Source of the DNA: Moniliophthora roreri
Taxonomy: Eukaryota > Basidiomycota > Agaricomycetes > Agaricales > Marasmiaceae
Assembly (NCBI GenBank): GCA_001466705.2
Contig: LATX02000100.1
Coordinates: 682,001 to 746,000, forward strand
DNA length: 64,000 bases
Direction of reading: 5' to 3'
Each line of letters opens with the position of its first letter. Position 1 is the first letter of the stretch. This document shows, in pieces, positions 33,122 to 44,954 of this stretch. A program made the translations under genes and the position numbers. A model generated the notes under the pieces. The model was not told the origin of the DNA. It worked only from the letters and a program-made list of their open reading frames with translations, and ran no database searches.

Positions 33122-33712
33122 CTTCCCATTGTCTACTACATACCTTTTAAGATGAGATTGAAATGGCATTTAGCCTTGACACATATTCGCCCAGCCGAAT
33201 AGACGAGAAACTCGTACAAGGTTCGGGCAAGAGGCGTAGTACTAGGGCTCACTGTTAACTCCGAAGTATTGAAGCATTAAAACTTGAAACAACTGACGGG
33301 CTCCGATGGACTTTTCCTCCTCCGCGCTGATGCCCGCGCTGGCTTGTCTATACAAATTCCTTATAACCCATTTCCTTGTATTCAATTTTGATTATGGAAT
33401 TGGAGGATAGTGCTTGGGACACAGCGCGGCACAAAAACACATAACTGAGCGCCACACAAAGTCGGCGCCATGGGCGTGACGCCTGATCCCTGTAAGTGTG
33501 CAGTAGATGTTCTAAAGAGCACACGTACCTGTCAGAGACACTTGCGTAGCACCACCGCCCAACTGGCGGCATATTAAAGTACAATACTGTAATCCTCTCG
33601 GGCATGAAGGTCAACAAACTAAATAAACCGATCCCATGTCCAAAAACAGCATAAATAAGCGACTAGTTCAATAATTCTATCAAGTATCCAGTCGGGTCAG
33701 TATCAAGGACTA
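33122..33712. other. Interval between SSP A and the truncated DPP
   Basis: Almost 600 bases without a credible gene. The same sequence lies at 44362-44954 in copy B. It contains the SSP A upstream region and the 3' flank of DPP. Confidence 0.5.
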
Positions 33713-36700
33713 CTACCATCCCCTCCGTCTACCTCCCTTGCCCCACTTCTCTACCAAAAACTCTGTCATAAACTCGTACACTTCCCTGTTACCGCCTCGT
33801 TTAGTTATCGAATGGTCACTGTAATCGTAGTTCAACATTAGGACGTGTTACAGAAGACACGAAAATGACACNCCACCTGGGTTAAGCTCAGGGAGGTTCA
33901 TGTACCGTTCGGTGTATATCGAGTCTGTATACCGCCAATTCAGGTCGAGCGATAACAGAAAGGAAGATGTAGGAAACGCACCGTACATCAACCAACTAGT
34001 CACAGGCGCAACACTGATACCCAACGAACGTATACCCTCATTCACTTCGAGCACTTTGGAAGCCATAAAGCCACCATATGACCACCCCCAGATACCGATT
34101 CGTTTGGGGTCGACGTATGATTTGGAGGCCCATTGTCTGTGGAGAAAAAGGGTGGGTTAGTTACGTTACAGGTGAGCGAGAAGAGCAAGGCGAATGGGTG
34201 AACAGGAAAATGCTATGTCCGAGAAAGGTGAAGTGAAAAAGGAAGAAGCAGGATCGACACCTGCTCTGCGAGGAAACGGAGCAAAATCATCAACTGCCAG
34301 GAGAAACCAAGGCGGCGTCCTATATCATCGGAGTTGATTGGTGTCTCCGATTACGACTTTCGGACCTGATGTAGCCGGTAATAATGCAAAGAATGGAAGC
34401 TGCGTCGGTAACGCCAACTGCATCATCGTTGACTGCCTGCCGTGAACCTGTAAGTTGACGGTAACCTGATTGGACAGCGAGAACCCTTTGACCTGGTGAT
34501 CATATTACAGAAAACAGGCGAGCTGAAATTTGATCGGGCAGCAGAGCAGTACGCCCGATATCCTCATTCACAGGCAAACCAGTGAAGTAGCGAGCCGGTG
34601 TACCCAGTTTGTACCCCGTTTGTACCATTACTGTGAATCTAGGAGGCAATTGAGTGCTGCAGGCGAATGAACACACGCTCGCGGCCGAAACTTTGATTAG
34701 ATGTGTGATGCTCTGTGCCTGCGCTCTCGTCGGTGTTGCTGAGAATGATGGTAATTTTCGGCGTTGATCCACAACAGGCAACAGACCCCGTGAATAGGTA
34801 GCATGGCGGGTTCAGACTCGGACTCTGCGGTACCGGTACCCCCCTGTCCTAAACGGTGCTGGGCAAGCAGCCTGATCTCTCTTCCGTATTGGTGGAAATG
34901 ACGGTGGTTTCGGGTCTTCATCCGCAACAGGTAAGACCTCGTGAACTGTCATGAACAGGGTGGAGGCAGTAGCTGGCACAATAACAAGATGTGCCAAATG
35001 GGCTTGGTATCCGAAAGGTAACAGCACCTCAAAAGTACAGTCCAGACATCTGGAATGCATCAAGTTGAGGCTTCTACACAACAAGCAACAGACCCTGTGA
35101 ACACTCGTGGGAAGGGTGCAGGCGGTAGGTGGCACAACAAGATGTGCCAAATGGGCTTCGTATCCGAAGATTGACAGCACCTCAAAAGTGCAGTCCAGAC
35201 ACCCAGAATGTATCAAGTTGAGGGCTCTGCATATCGGGCAACAGACCCTGTGAACAGTCGTGAAGAGGATCCTGGCATGCCAAATGGACTTGGTATCCTG
35301 AACATGCAGTCCGGATAACTCGCGCCAAAAGTTGGAGCCCTGTGAAGAGGGTGGGGTTATCGAGATGTACCAACTGTATGGGATCTGCGTTTCCCAGACC
35401 CAACTTCTTGAATGTGTAGTCAACCCCTCTCCCCAAAACGCGCCAAACTGAGGGTTCCGCTGTACCGGTGTAACAGACCCTGTGAAGAGGGTGCCAGATG
35501 CGAGATGGAGCTTTGTGTAGATCTGCGTTTCCCAAACCCAGCGCGTAACAAGCGATGGAAACAAAACAAAAAACTCGTAAACGCCGCTACGGGGGTGCGG
35601 CAACTTGGAGCTTTGGCAGATCTGCGTTATCCAAACTCGCGTAACAAGGAGACAGAAAACTCCCACCATGGGGTGCAGACGTGAGATGTTTCGGTAGATC
35701 TGATTGATATCCAATCTCCAGATGTAGACCCTCGAACGTGTACGTAACGGAACCGGCACCTCTCTTCTTGGTGTTGGAAGGAGAGACATTGATCACGAGA
35801 GTAGAGGCCGCTGCTGTTGTGAGTTGGAAAACCTCGTACGTGTACTCGGGAACGAGAGAGGTGCTGGCGCTGGGATGCCTTGTCAGCACATTCCTGGGCA
35901 CGTCCCTCGAGGCGCATCTGAACCTGAACCCATGCCAAAAGGGAGAGCTGTTGACGTATCACGTATCGCGAGGTGTGTCCTGAAGCCCCAAACCCGGTAT
36001 ATCTACCCGCTCGCCAATCTCGAAGCTTACTCCGCTTTTTGTGGGTCGAAAAACCGGTGTAGGCGAGCCAGCTTCGGTATTGCAATACCATAAGAGATGC
36101 GCTCGGTCAGGCAGCACAACCTCCCTATTATAACCCAAAATGCTCAAGGTACCACCACCTCTCTGCCCAAAACCGTTGGTAGCAGGAAGAGAGGCACCCA
36201 AAAACCGACGGTAGACTGCTGGCCGCTGCAAATTGGAAGAGGTATGGAGGTAGCGAGTGCAGACACCACCACCTCTGGAATGAGCGACAGAGGTACTAGC
36301 CCATGCCTGTCTTGCCACGTACCCACCACCCAAACTCTAGCGCTCGGTAGAACGGATGCTACGTATCTCGCCTCGGAGACCAAACGTCGGGCGTACTACA
36401 CAAACCTCACCCCGAGAGGTATCTCCCTGCCTTGCGTATAAACCCACTCGTAGGTTTGAATTCGTCAATCGCGTGTTCTCGTCGTAGACCAGCGTGAACC
36501 AGCTATCCGTATCACAATGCAAAGATGCCCATGAGCAGCAGGAGAGGCACAGATGTTGTCAATACGTGCTGGGCGTATCTGAGCCTGAGCCCACGCCGAC
36601 GGGAGAGGTATTGGTATCGGGTAGGTGCAAACTCCAAGTGTAACGGTACTATCTGCTAAAATCTGACCCAAGGCGCCGTGTTTGAGAGCGACATAGGTGG

Positions 36701-38341
36701 TATGTTGGCATCGAGTATCGGGTATGGGTTAGGTACATCTTCGTCTCCCAAACTCCAAAGGAAGGAAGTCAAGGCGCCGCGTTTGTGTTTGAGAATGATG
36801 GTGGTGGTGATTTCGCGTAACGCCGTACCCGGAGCCAGAGAGGTATCTGCCCACCTCCGACGGGTGTATTCTCCTTGCAGATCAGAACTGGGGCTCCCTA
36901 TCGTAACACGCGAGGTGCGCAGATTCTGGGGACTCGTAGCTTGCAACCAAACATTCGTCTTCATCTTGGTAACGGTGACACGGACGACACTGGAATAGAG
37001 GATAGAGGGTAGAGGACGGAGACTGAACCGGAATTGAAAAAATATGCCCAGGCGTAAAAAAAAACTACACGTACCCCAAAAACATTCCCGAGCCCCGCAC
37101 GATGTGTTTTTTGTCTTTTCACGGCATCCGAGGCATTGGACAACGACGACACTGGGATAGAGGGTAGAAGCTGTGAAAGAGAAATAAGATCGCTCGAGCG
37201 TAAGACAAAATGACTTGTCATCACTTACCCAAAACTCCAAACTTCAAAACACCAGATATCGAGGGCCACACCATCGGGTGTGTGCACTTCATCCAACCCG
37301 CCAGCCATCTATATCCATATCGCAACAGCGCATTCGCCTTTGGTCTCTCTCCGAAGCGACACGCCCAGAAGAACATCCCCCCCCCCCACAAAAAAAAAAA
37401 AGATCGAGAAAGCAAAGAAAGTAACCTACTCGCCTAGCGGCCTCAATCTGATCCCTCAATTTACGTCCTTTAAATCCTGTTCCCCTACAAAAACGCATCA
37501 ACACCCAAAAACCCAGAACGAGAACGAGCGAGGACAAAAAAAAAAAGCACGCACCTCCCATCAAATAATCATCCTACCCCCTTCTGCATATCGTATCTAC
37601 AGTCTGACTTGATGCACCTCCGGACACGTGGAAAAGGACAGCGTATTTGGTTCGACCTGAATCGTCGAATTTGGGTGCTGGGGGGGTCAGAGTTCCATTG
37701 TGTTGAGATTGTATCCGTCGATGGTGATACTTCCGTGAGCAATAGTCGGGGATTCGTATTCTCGTGTGATCCTGGCCAATGCTTCGTTCATATTTAGGAC
37801 GTATTCCCAATCTACATCGTCATTAGCCAGCAAAAAGTGAAAGAGGAAAACACGCGTACCACTATCCTTCGTCGACAGAACCTTTTTGCCAAGGTACCCC
37901 CGGACCTAGATAACTCAACACGTGGAATCCGGCTTGAGGACTAAAATCTGTCAAGAAATATTCTTGTTCAATTATTCCGCCGTCTTGGAGGATGCTTTCT
38001 GTGCCGGAGACGTAGGATTTTGTTAACCAGGTTGGTCCTTGTGGTGGCGTAGACAACGAGGCTGAATACAAGTACCTCTTGATGGAATTTTGTTTTGTGG
38101 AATTCAAAATACCTGACTCAACGCACCGTTAGCATTAGCAAAAAGGAAACGAAAGAAATCACAACGTACACGGCACCCCTCTCCTCATCAACCCCCTTGA
38201 CACCCCCAACAACCTCCCACTCTCCTTGGGTAATCCATTTGCATTCCCCACTATCCGGTGGAGAAAAAAGCGCGATATGGTTGAAACCTTGCTTGATGAG
38301 TAAAACGTCCGAGGTAGGCGTTTAGTGAAGGTATAGGGTAC
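33713..38341 (-). pseudogene. Dipeptidyl aminopeptidase, 5'-truncated (copy A)
   Basis: This corresponds to copy B exons from the NAYLDVL region onward to the stop at 33713. The catalytic-serine exon ([14 protein letters not shown]) and the last exon with DHSITKRGG are present. An N at 33872 removes about 230 bases, including the GSGDDNVH exon that carries the catalytic Asp, so that loss may be an assembly gap. The first three exons with the membrane anchor are absent: homology to copy B stops at about 38341. The exon 7 donor is GCGAGT where copy B has GTGAGT. Without a start and anchor it should not make a working enzyme. Confidence 0.85.
34137..37433 (-). repeat. Giant intron filling of DPP copy A: degenerate repeat array
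   Basis: This lies between the AAR and QWASKS exons. It contains units of about 130-155 bases marked by CCAAATGGGCTTGGTATCCG on the plus strand (34994, 35147 and a variant at 35280). It also contains other related blocks with GTTTCCCAAACCC and CGCGTAAC. On the minus strand some stretches look like decayed protein repeats (C-T-F-E-V-L...F-G-Y-Q-A-H-L). I cannot name the source. The same array lies in copy B and a piece lies at 58.7 kb. Confidence 0.7.
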
Positions 38342-38867
38342 GCACCATATTAAAAAAGAAAATCCGTCGGTCGACTACTGCGTAGCTGTAACCCTTCCAG
38401 CTCTTTTTGGGTTCATTTTGTGCTCTCTGATGACCGTGCAGCCCATTTGCATGACTTGAAGAGCCTGAGTATGTGATGGTGGTAATGATGAAAGAGCCGC
38501 GGCGGGTCTTCCGTTCCCACTGGATCACCACATACACACCATTCATCCAACTGGGTTGCTCGTACGATAACATTTTTGTCTGAATCCTGGTGCATAAACT
38601 ATTCAGAAGGTCATTATATTGACGATAGTTGACACGGTGCCGATAATGATAGTGTATACTGACAACAGGATGTAAGACTCTAGAATTATAAAATAACTAG
38701 GACGCAGAGCTCTGATAGAGGAGAATATGAACAGGGAAAGAGATAGAGGAGAGGCTTGTTTTCTGTATGTCATTAAAAAAAAGGGTATATGCAAGTGTAA
38801 CCGTTAATCCATAAACCATGCCGAAAGGTTCCATGTCGTGCTTACTGTATCTCAAAGATAAATACGC
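38342..38867. other. Start of the spacer between duplication copies
   Basis: This is unique sequence just beyond the copy A breakpoint. A minus-strand frame at about 38595-38342 has coding-like composition but no recognised domain or clear splice partner. It may be the end of a gene cut by the duplication. Confidence 0.3.
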
Positions 38868-39559
38868 TTAGCTAACAAGAGAAGACAAACACGAAAGACC
38901 AGAAAGGCCAGATAGACCTGATAAGCCAGAAAGACTGGCTAAGCTGGACAGAGCGGAGAGGCCGATGCTGGATACAGCGGAAAGACCGGATAGACCAGAG
39001 AGGGCGGAGAGGCTGGATAAACTGGAGAGACAGGATAGGCCAGCAAATAAGTTGGGGAGACCGGACGCATCTGCAACGAGCCCGGGGAGTGTGGATAGTT
39101 TTGAGAGGATCAAGTTACCGAGATTGGCAAGTTTCGATAACCTCGACAATCTCGATAGCCTAGCGAGTTTGGAAATTAAGCTGAAAAGTTTGGAGAGGTC
39201 GGAAGTTCCAGTGAAATTGGAGAGTTCAGAAAGGTCAGAAAGGTCGGAGAGGTCGGATAGGTCGGATAGGTCGGATAGGTCGGAAAGGTCGGAAAGGTCA
39301 GCGAGGTCGGCAAGGGTGCTGAGGTTGTTAATGGTCCGGGATGTTATATTGTCCGGTAGCCGGTTGATAACTTCAGAAGTGTCGGGATAATGAAAATCTA
39401 GGGCAAAAGAAGTTGATCAGGCTTCGAGATGAACAAAGATACGAAAAACCACATACGCAAGCCACCATTCATCGTGATGTTGTAATTTCCCTCGTTGCGG
39501 GTCGTAAAGTTATCTGAGGATCCAGTTCCTTTGCTATTGGGGTCTCCTTGATGTGCCAT
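38868..39559 (-). CDS. Leu-Ser repeat protein
   Basis: Exons 39559-39457 and 39397-38868 (intron GTATGT...CTAG, 60 bases) give 210 codons plus stop. After an N-terminal Asn/Gly/Thr-rich segment, most of the protein is a run of three-residue L-S-x repeats. First come LSDLSDLSD units, then a less regular LSxL stretch, then LSGLSGLSG units. There is no signal peptide and no membrane segment. The DNA repeat GGTCGGATA (and GGTCGGAAA) underlies the most regular part. The plus strand is also open as a D-R-S-E-R-S repeat, but it lacks introns and a sensible start. Such solenoid-like repeats could form a beta-roll or coil, or simply be an expanded minisatellite. Function unknown. Confidence 0.55.
39239..39318 (+). 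repeat. Nine-base minisatellite in the Leu-Ser gene
   Basis: Units of the form GGTCGGATA or GGTCGGAAA repeat in phase with the reading frame. This keeps the three-residue protein period. Confidence 0.75.
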
Positions 39560-39645
39560 GGTGGGACGATAAGGATGAGATGACCGGCTTAAAAATTTGA
39601 ATGGATTGAGATTGAGTCACGAGGTACATACCAAGCGGGAAACTT

Positions 39646-40607
39646 GGACTTACGTATCAGCCTGGACGTGATGCTTAGCCGCATCCTTCTCGTATTCCCG
39701 TTTCGCATCGAGTACAAGTTTCTTGATAATGTCGTTGTTGCGGGCTACCACGCTAGTAATATGAAGGGAAGGGGATAGCAGTTAGCCTTGAGTATCGGCG
39801 GAGCACACGGAAATGTGAAATCATACCTGACGTCTATCGACGCGCCGCGTCCATTATCAGGGGTCCTGGTTATCTACGCACAACATTGCTAATGATTATT
39901 ATTAAGAAGAGTATCTCGACTTACCCTGAGCCAATGACCGCGGTAGTAAATGGGACCTGGGAAGAAGAGAGTGAGTCTCGAGGGCATGGGAATTGGAATG
40001 AAACGGCATAAACGCCACCTTACGCGTCCGACGACCGTGGACAAGTGTCTCGTCATTTTGCTCCTCATCTTCCAAATCGCCCGCAGTTGACTGTGTAATG
40101 CCAGACCGTCCTGCGGAGCGCGTATTGGTCTCGAACTCCTGACTACGTCCCCAAGCGGGTTGCTAAGTTTGGCACATCAATCATGGAGACGGGACAAAAG
40201 GGGTCTAGGAACCAATACCTTTGACAGCCAGTGCATCAACCTATGCGTACAGAAGGTGTGAACACGGGATGAGAAAGAAGCTTCAATTCTGGAAAAAGAG
40301 CGTACCAGTCATAGGGATAGTCTTCTTGGTTAAAGTGAGCGGTGAGAAAGAAAGCTATGTGCCACTGATGAGTTACGCGTGTTATGCAACGTACGACGAC
40401 TCACAATCAATGAATCCGTTCCATGCTGATATCGACACTCTACGAGCAGTTTCTACAGTTCCTCCGATGACGACCAATTTCTACGGGGTGACGCGGAACA
40501 ATGAGCGAATAAAATGGTATTAGTTCACGCCAAAAGCCTACTAGAGTGTCTTGTATAGGACTGGTATTTGTTACCAAGGGTGAGAGGATGCTCTTGAAAG
40601 CCTCCAT
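39646..40607 (-). pseudogene. BCS1-like 5' fragment (copy B)
   Basis: This holds the first exons of the BCS1-like gene, from the start at 40607 through the segment matching 24970-25999. It includes the exon for KLVVIGGTVETARR with the same intron acceptor, and the DYPYD exon. Homology ends at about 39632, so the AAA domain is missing. Small deletions near 39950-40020 remove a splice junction present in the full gene. Confidence 0.85.
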
Positions 40608-42723
40608 GATGTATACCAGATACTGGGGGAGGGAGAAGGCAGGAATATAGCGCTAAGCGCGGGCCTTATATGGGGTGTGTCGAAGAAGGATAAATCGGAC
40701 TACGACAAATCTCCGTCCGTCAGTCGAAGTGGAGCTTTCGAAGATACAGCTTTGTGAGTCAGATTAAACAGCTATAACACCAGTGGACAGACAAGCGCCG
40801 AGACCTTAATTTTTTTGACAGATGGGTTATGTTGAGCGGGGCAGCGAAGAGGTAAGACGAAGCGCTAGAAGTTGATTGTTATAATCAAGGTTTGCAAGTA
40901 GAATTGGAGAATCGTAATGATTCACCACAATTGTAAACGCCCATAAACGCTCAAGTGATACCTTACGTTTGAACTCCTGGCGATGATGGAAATAGCGGAG
41001 AACGCGGATATCTTCCTCAGCGCCTGAGAGGCTGCGCAAAGTCATGCCTGACATAAGAGGGTTGAGCTCCTCATTGGTTGGACGTCAACAGAAGAACTCC
41101 GATTGGTGATTAAGCGCTCACCCTTGTCACATGAATATGATAGCTCATGCTAAAAATCTAGGGTTTGCCATCAAATGGAAGTCTTTTTGACAATCAGCGC
41201 TAAGAAGGCAAATATACTAGAAAGTCAGGTCAGAGGGCCTGATGACATTCCGATGCCAGACACAAGTTTTGGTGTACAGCTATATACTTCCCGCATATCC
41301 TCCGCCTGAGAGCTGTAGGTGATAACTCTGAGCGAAATCCGGACACCTCATGAAAAATAAGGCTACAATACCAGTCTGGAGGTTGGCTTCTTTGATTCAG
41401 TAGATACGAAGAAACTCACACAATGGAATTATCGAGTACCATGATGTATCCCCAATCAACAACGTGTTTCTTGCGAAGAGCTATTCAACACTTTGAGAGT
41501 AAAATGCACTGCCTCAGGAAGAGCATCACCAGACGATGGCTGCAAATTTCGAGTCAGTAAGTGGCAAGTAAACCCCGCTATGACAGCCACGTAAATAGAA
41601 GTTTCATTTCCTGGCCTCACGAACGGTGGAAATACGGGTATTGGAAGTATGAGGATAGGCAGAGAGGTGAGAACCGATATGGATCAAGGTTGAGCAGCAA
41701 GAAACGGCCAACGCTTTGACAGGAATTTGGAGTCCTATGCGCCTTGCACTGGCGATAATGGAATCGATAAATCCCTTCATCCTGGTTTTCAAGTATCTGA
41801 AGATTAAATAAGATCAATATGTGGGCATGGCTTGTATACCGTTCATCAAATAAATGACCTACATTCAATAAGTTTACGATGCGAAGAGCGTTTCTCGGTC
41901 CAATGAGACGTGAAGAAAGATCGATGGTGGACTGGTGTCGCCGCAGTTCGTGATGCACGCGTCTCTTTGTCAGCACTTGCCTGATTGGGCCACCCTGTTC
42001 GAATTGCCCTTGCCCAGTGCCACGACATCTCGTCTACCGCAAACATCTAAACCTGGTCTCAGCAAAGTGCATAAGCATACGAATCGGCAATTTCTCCTCC
42101 ATGGAACTGACTATTCATTCTACAAGTCTCAGCGAACACTCGTTCTCTCACTTGATATGTGCGTAGAAGAGTGTCCGTGATGGTACAATCCGCGTCTAAC
42201 GCCAGCAAGTTCATTGATTCTAATCGCGGTCACTAAACAGAATACGACCCTTTCACACCGAATCGCATCCACCACATTGCTCGCTAAGGGAGGATTATGG
42301 ACCTTTGACTCACCTTCTCCGAGAATCCCCATAGTCAAGGAAGACTTCAGGTCAATTACCTCAACCTCCGCGTACCCTTCTAATTCTGCGCAATGCCAGA
42401 CCTTGAGTCGCAGCTGTCGAAAATGATATATACTTGCGTTTTTTCATTCAATTTCCGTCGTATCGCACTCGCATCCTCGCTCTACTCTGGATTATAGAGT
42501 TGGTAACAGTCCGCAGCTATTCTTCTCGACTTACATAGCGCCTGATAGATGTTTACGAGGTGGTTGAACGGATTCCAACTGAAGACAAGTACGTATGAAC
42601 CCCAAAGATGACTAAAATGTGCTCAGTCTTGGGCTCGGTCGACCGAAGGCAACACCCATAGAGATTGTTCGCTGTGAGTATTCTCGACATTGACATTGAG
42701 AACTCTTACCATTCTTCTGCATC
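40608..42723. other. Intergenic region of copy B
   Basis: This is a shortened equivalent of 26000-30960. No gene is supported. Minus-strand frames at 41604-42338 resemble those in copy A but differ by frameshifts, arguing against coding function. Confidence 0.45.
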
Positions 42724-43492
42724 ATGCCTTCCATTCACGACACTATCCCACCCTCGTCATCTACCGTATCCATCCGCTGCATCAATGTCACCACCGACGA
42801 CTCCGTGGTTCCGGCAGTTATTTTTCTAGAACCCGTACTCCCCGATAGAGAAGAAGCGTATCATGTTTGCTCTTGGACCTCGGGAAGACATGGACAAGCT
42901 ATCTCCCGCACTTTTAGCTCTCAGTTTGGCTCAATGCTACCGGGATTCAATATGAAGGTTGAGAAAGATGTTGTGAACTTGCAGCTGAGCGCTGAAGGTG
43001 TTAGGTCTGATGATATCGATACGGTTATTTGGATGTATGTGAGGTAACTTTGGCGGTGGAGTTATGAATACTTACCGAGGTTTTCCTAGTCATACCCATA
43101 TATGGATCGTATAGGTAGTTATTCTTTTTTCTATATGCGTTTGGGTGGTAGCGCTCACGATGATATTATAGGCGATATGTCCAAGTTTCCGCCTTCTAAA
43201 ACATTGATCATTGGATCAGGTAGTGATATCGTACCAAACCGTAGCTGATGCTGTACTCTTGTATTCGGATTTCACGTATGTGTACATAAAGAGCCCGATT
43301 GAGTCGCAGCGAGCGTTAGGAGTGCTGGAGGCAGACCCAGATGTGTTCTTGATGATAGCGCATGACGTGACGGTGTTGGGTGTCGTTGATATGTTTCCGT
43401 TGACATTGGATGGGTAGAAAGAGAAGGGATGGAAGCAGAGGGTTGTTTGGCAGTTTTTGGAAAAGGACAGTAGGGCATTTAGGTTTAATTAG
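42724..43492 (+). pseudogene. Metallo-beta-lactamase-fold hydrolase pseudogene (copy B)
   Basis: This aligns with 30961-32246. A deletion of about 50 bases near 42855 breaks the frame. The metal-binding HTHMDH exon has a two-base insertion and a His-to-Arg codon change. A deletion of about 470 bases near 43285 removes exon 4 and most of exon 5, including the residues equal to H201 and D223. A TGG codon near the end has become TAG. It is clearly dead, in contrast to the intact copy A gene. Confidence 0.92.
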
Positions 43493-43815
43493 TGAGTCCG
43501 AGATGTGAACGGAAAGAAAAGATGACAATTTTCTGCTCGAGACAGCAGTTCAGGAATATTTCCTAGTATCAGAGTAGGTACTGGTGACGCTGCTACAGTG
43601 TTATTCAAGTTCCAATTTCAACGTAGCTCCTTTATGGCTTAGGCAAACATTTCAAACATACTATTTCAAGCAAGTAAACAACACAAAGGTTCACAAACAA
43701 AATCTAGCAGTATTGCCAAATCAGTCAGGTAATTCGAGTGTCTAGAAAGTCGTCTGAGTAAAGATTGACTGCAAAACAAGCAACATAGGCTCACCATATG
43801 TTGGATCACTCAGAC

Positions 43816-44275
43816 TCAGGCTCTGCACCCAAGGCTGTTGGCCCAAACCCCGCGGAATTGGCCTGTGATACAATTGATCTGGTCCCACCCAACGGGTCCA
43901 ACTGCCTCGTCGTCATCGATAACCCAGCTTCCAACGACCGAGTTGTAGTAACACTGGACGTTGTGCCATAGTCCAGCACAATTGTCTATTCAGACCCCGG
44001 TCGGTCAATAAATAATCAATAAAGGAGTTATAAAGAAACTTGCTTCTAATGCCTTGATCGAACCAAGCACCGCAGCCAGATGCCATGTCAACGCCTGGCT
44101 TGGTAGTGGAGTATGCGACGCGGTAGCGTCGCCAAACACCTTCGTTCCATTGGTCGATTATACTGGCGTTGACGACGCAGTCACGTTTCTCGACGGCCTC
44201 GGACTCTGTGGGGGCGGCCAAGGAGCTAGTCGCGAGAGCAATAGCGGTAAAGAGAACAGTGAGTTTGAGTTGCAT
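43816..44275 (-). CDS. Small secreted cysteine-rich protein, member B
   Basis: Exons 44275-44044 and 43985-43816 give 133 codons plus stop. It is nearly identical to member A. Three residues are missing from the acidic propeptide and a few substitutions occur, but signal peptide, EKR site, all six cysteines and the GCAAGT donor are kept. The frame is intact although the neighbouring hydrolase copy has been destroyed, which suggests selection to keep the SSP or recent gene conversion. Confidence 0.85.
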
Positions 44276-44351
44276 GTTGTTGAAAGAGTTGAGAGTTAGA
44301 AGAGCTGACTCGAGGAGAGGAGAACAGTGAAGAACAGGGACCCACTGAGAG

Positions 44352-44361
44352 CCCTTTTATA
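44352..44361 (-). promoter_or_regulatory. TATA box of SSP member B
   Basis: TATAAAAGGG lies on the minus strand, about 80 bases upstream of the start, in the same place as for member A. Confidence 0.6.
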
Positions 44362-44954
44362 CTTCCCATTGTCTACTACATACCTTTCAAGATGAGATTG
44401 AAATGGTATTGAGCCTTGACATATATTCGCCCAGCCGAATAGACGAGAAACTTGTACAAGGTTCGGGCAAGAGGCGTAGTATTAGGGCTCGTTGTTAACT
44501 CCGAAGTATTGAAGCATTAAAACTTGAAACAACTGACGGGCTCCGATGGACTTTTCCTCCTCCGCGCTGATGCCCGCGCTGGTTCGTCTATAGAAATTCC
44601 TTATAACCCATTTGCTTGTATTCAATTTTGATTATGGAATTGGAGGATAGTGCTTGGGACACAGCGCGGCACAAAAACACATAACTGAGCGCCACACAAA
44701 GTCGGCGCCATGGGCGTGACGCCTGATCCCTGTATAAGTGTGCAGTAGATGTTCTAAAGAGCACACGTACCTGTCAGAGACACTTGCGTAGCACCACCGC
44801 CCAACTGGCGGCATATTAAAGTACAATACTGTAATCCTCTCGGGCATGAAGGTCAACAAACTGAATAAACCGATCCCATGTCCAAAAACAGCATAAATAA
44901 GCGACTAGTTCAATAATTCTATCAAGTATCCAGTCGGGTCAGTATCAAGGACTA

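Larger units (their letters stand above)
24957..38341. repeat. Tandem segmental duplication, copy A
   Basis: Copy A runs from inside the BCS1-like gene to inside the DPP gene and aligns by eye with 39632-50052. It carries about 3 kb more than copy B, notably near 26110-27040, 27640-28430 and 28760-29840, where copy B has short joins. Coding exons of SSP and DPP agree closely between copies and the intergenic parts less so, so the duplication is not recent. Confidence 0.85.

Noticed and set aside
34985..35560. CRISPR-like or regular satellite array
   Set aside because: Units are imperfect, have no constant spacers, and the organism is a fungus.
38965..39390. Plus-strand frame with D-R-S-E-R-S repeats
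   Set aside because: It is the antisense reading of the same minisatellite. The minus strand gives a two-exon model with a start, a splice pair and a stop, so I prefer that.
41604..42338. A conserved minus-strand gene shared with 29870-30586
   Set aside because: The two copies resemble each other, but their reading frames diverge by frameshifts, so protein conservation is not supported.
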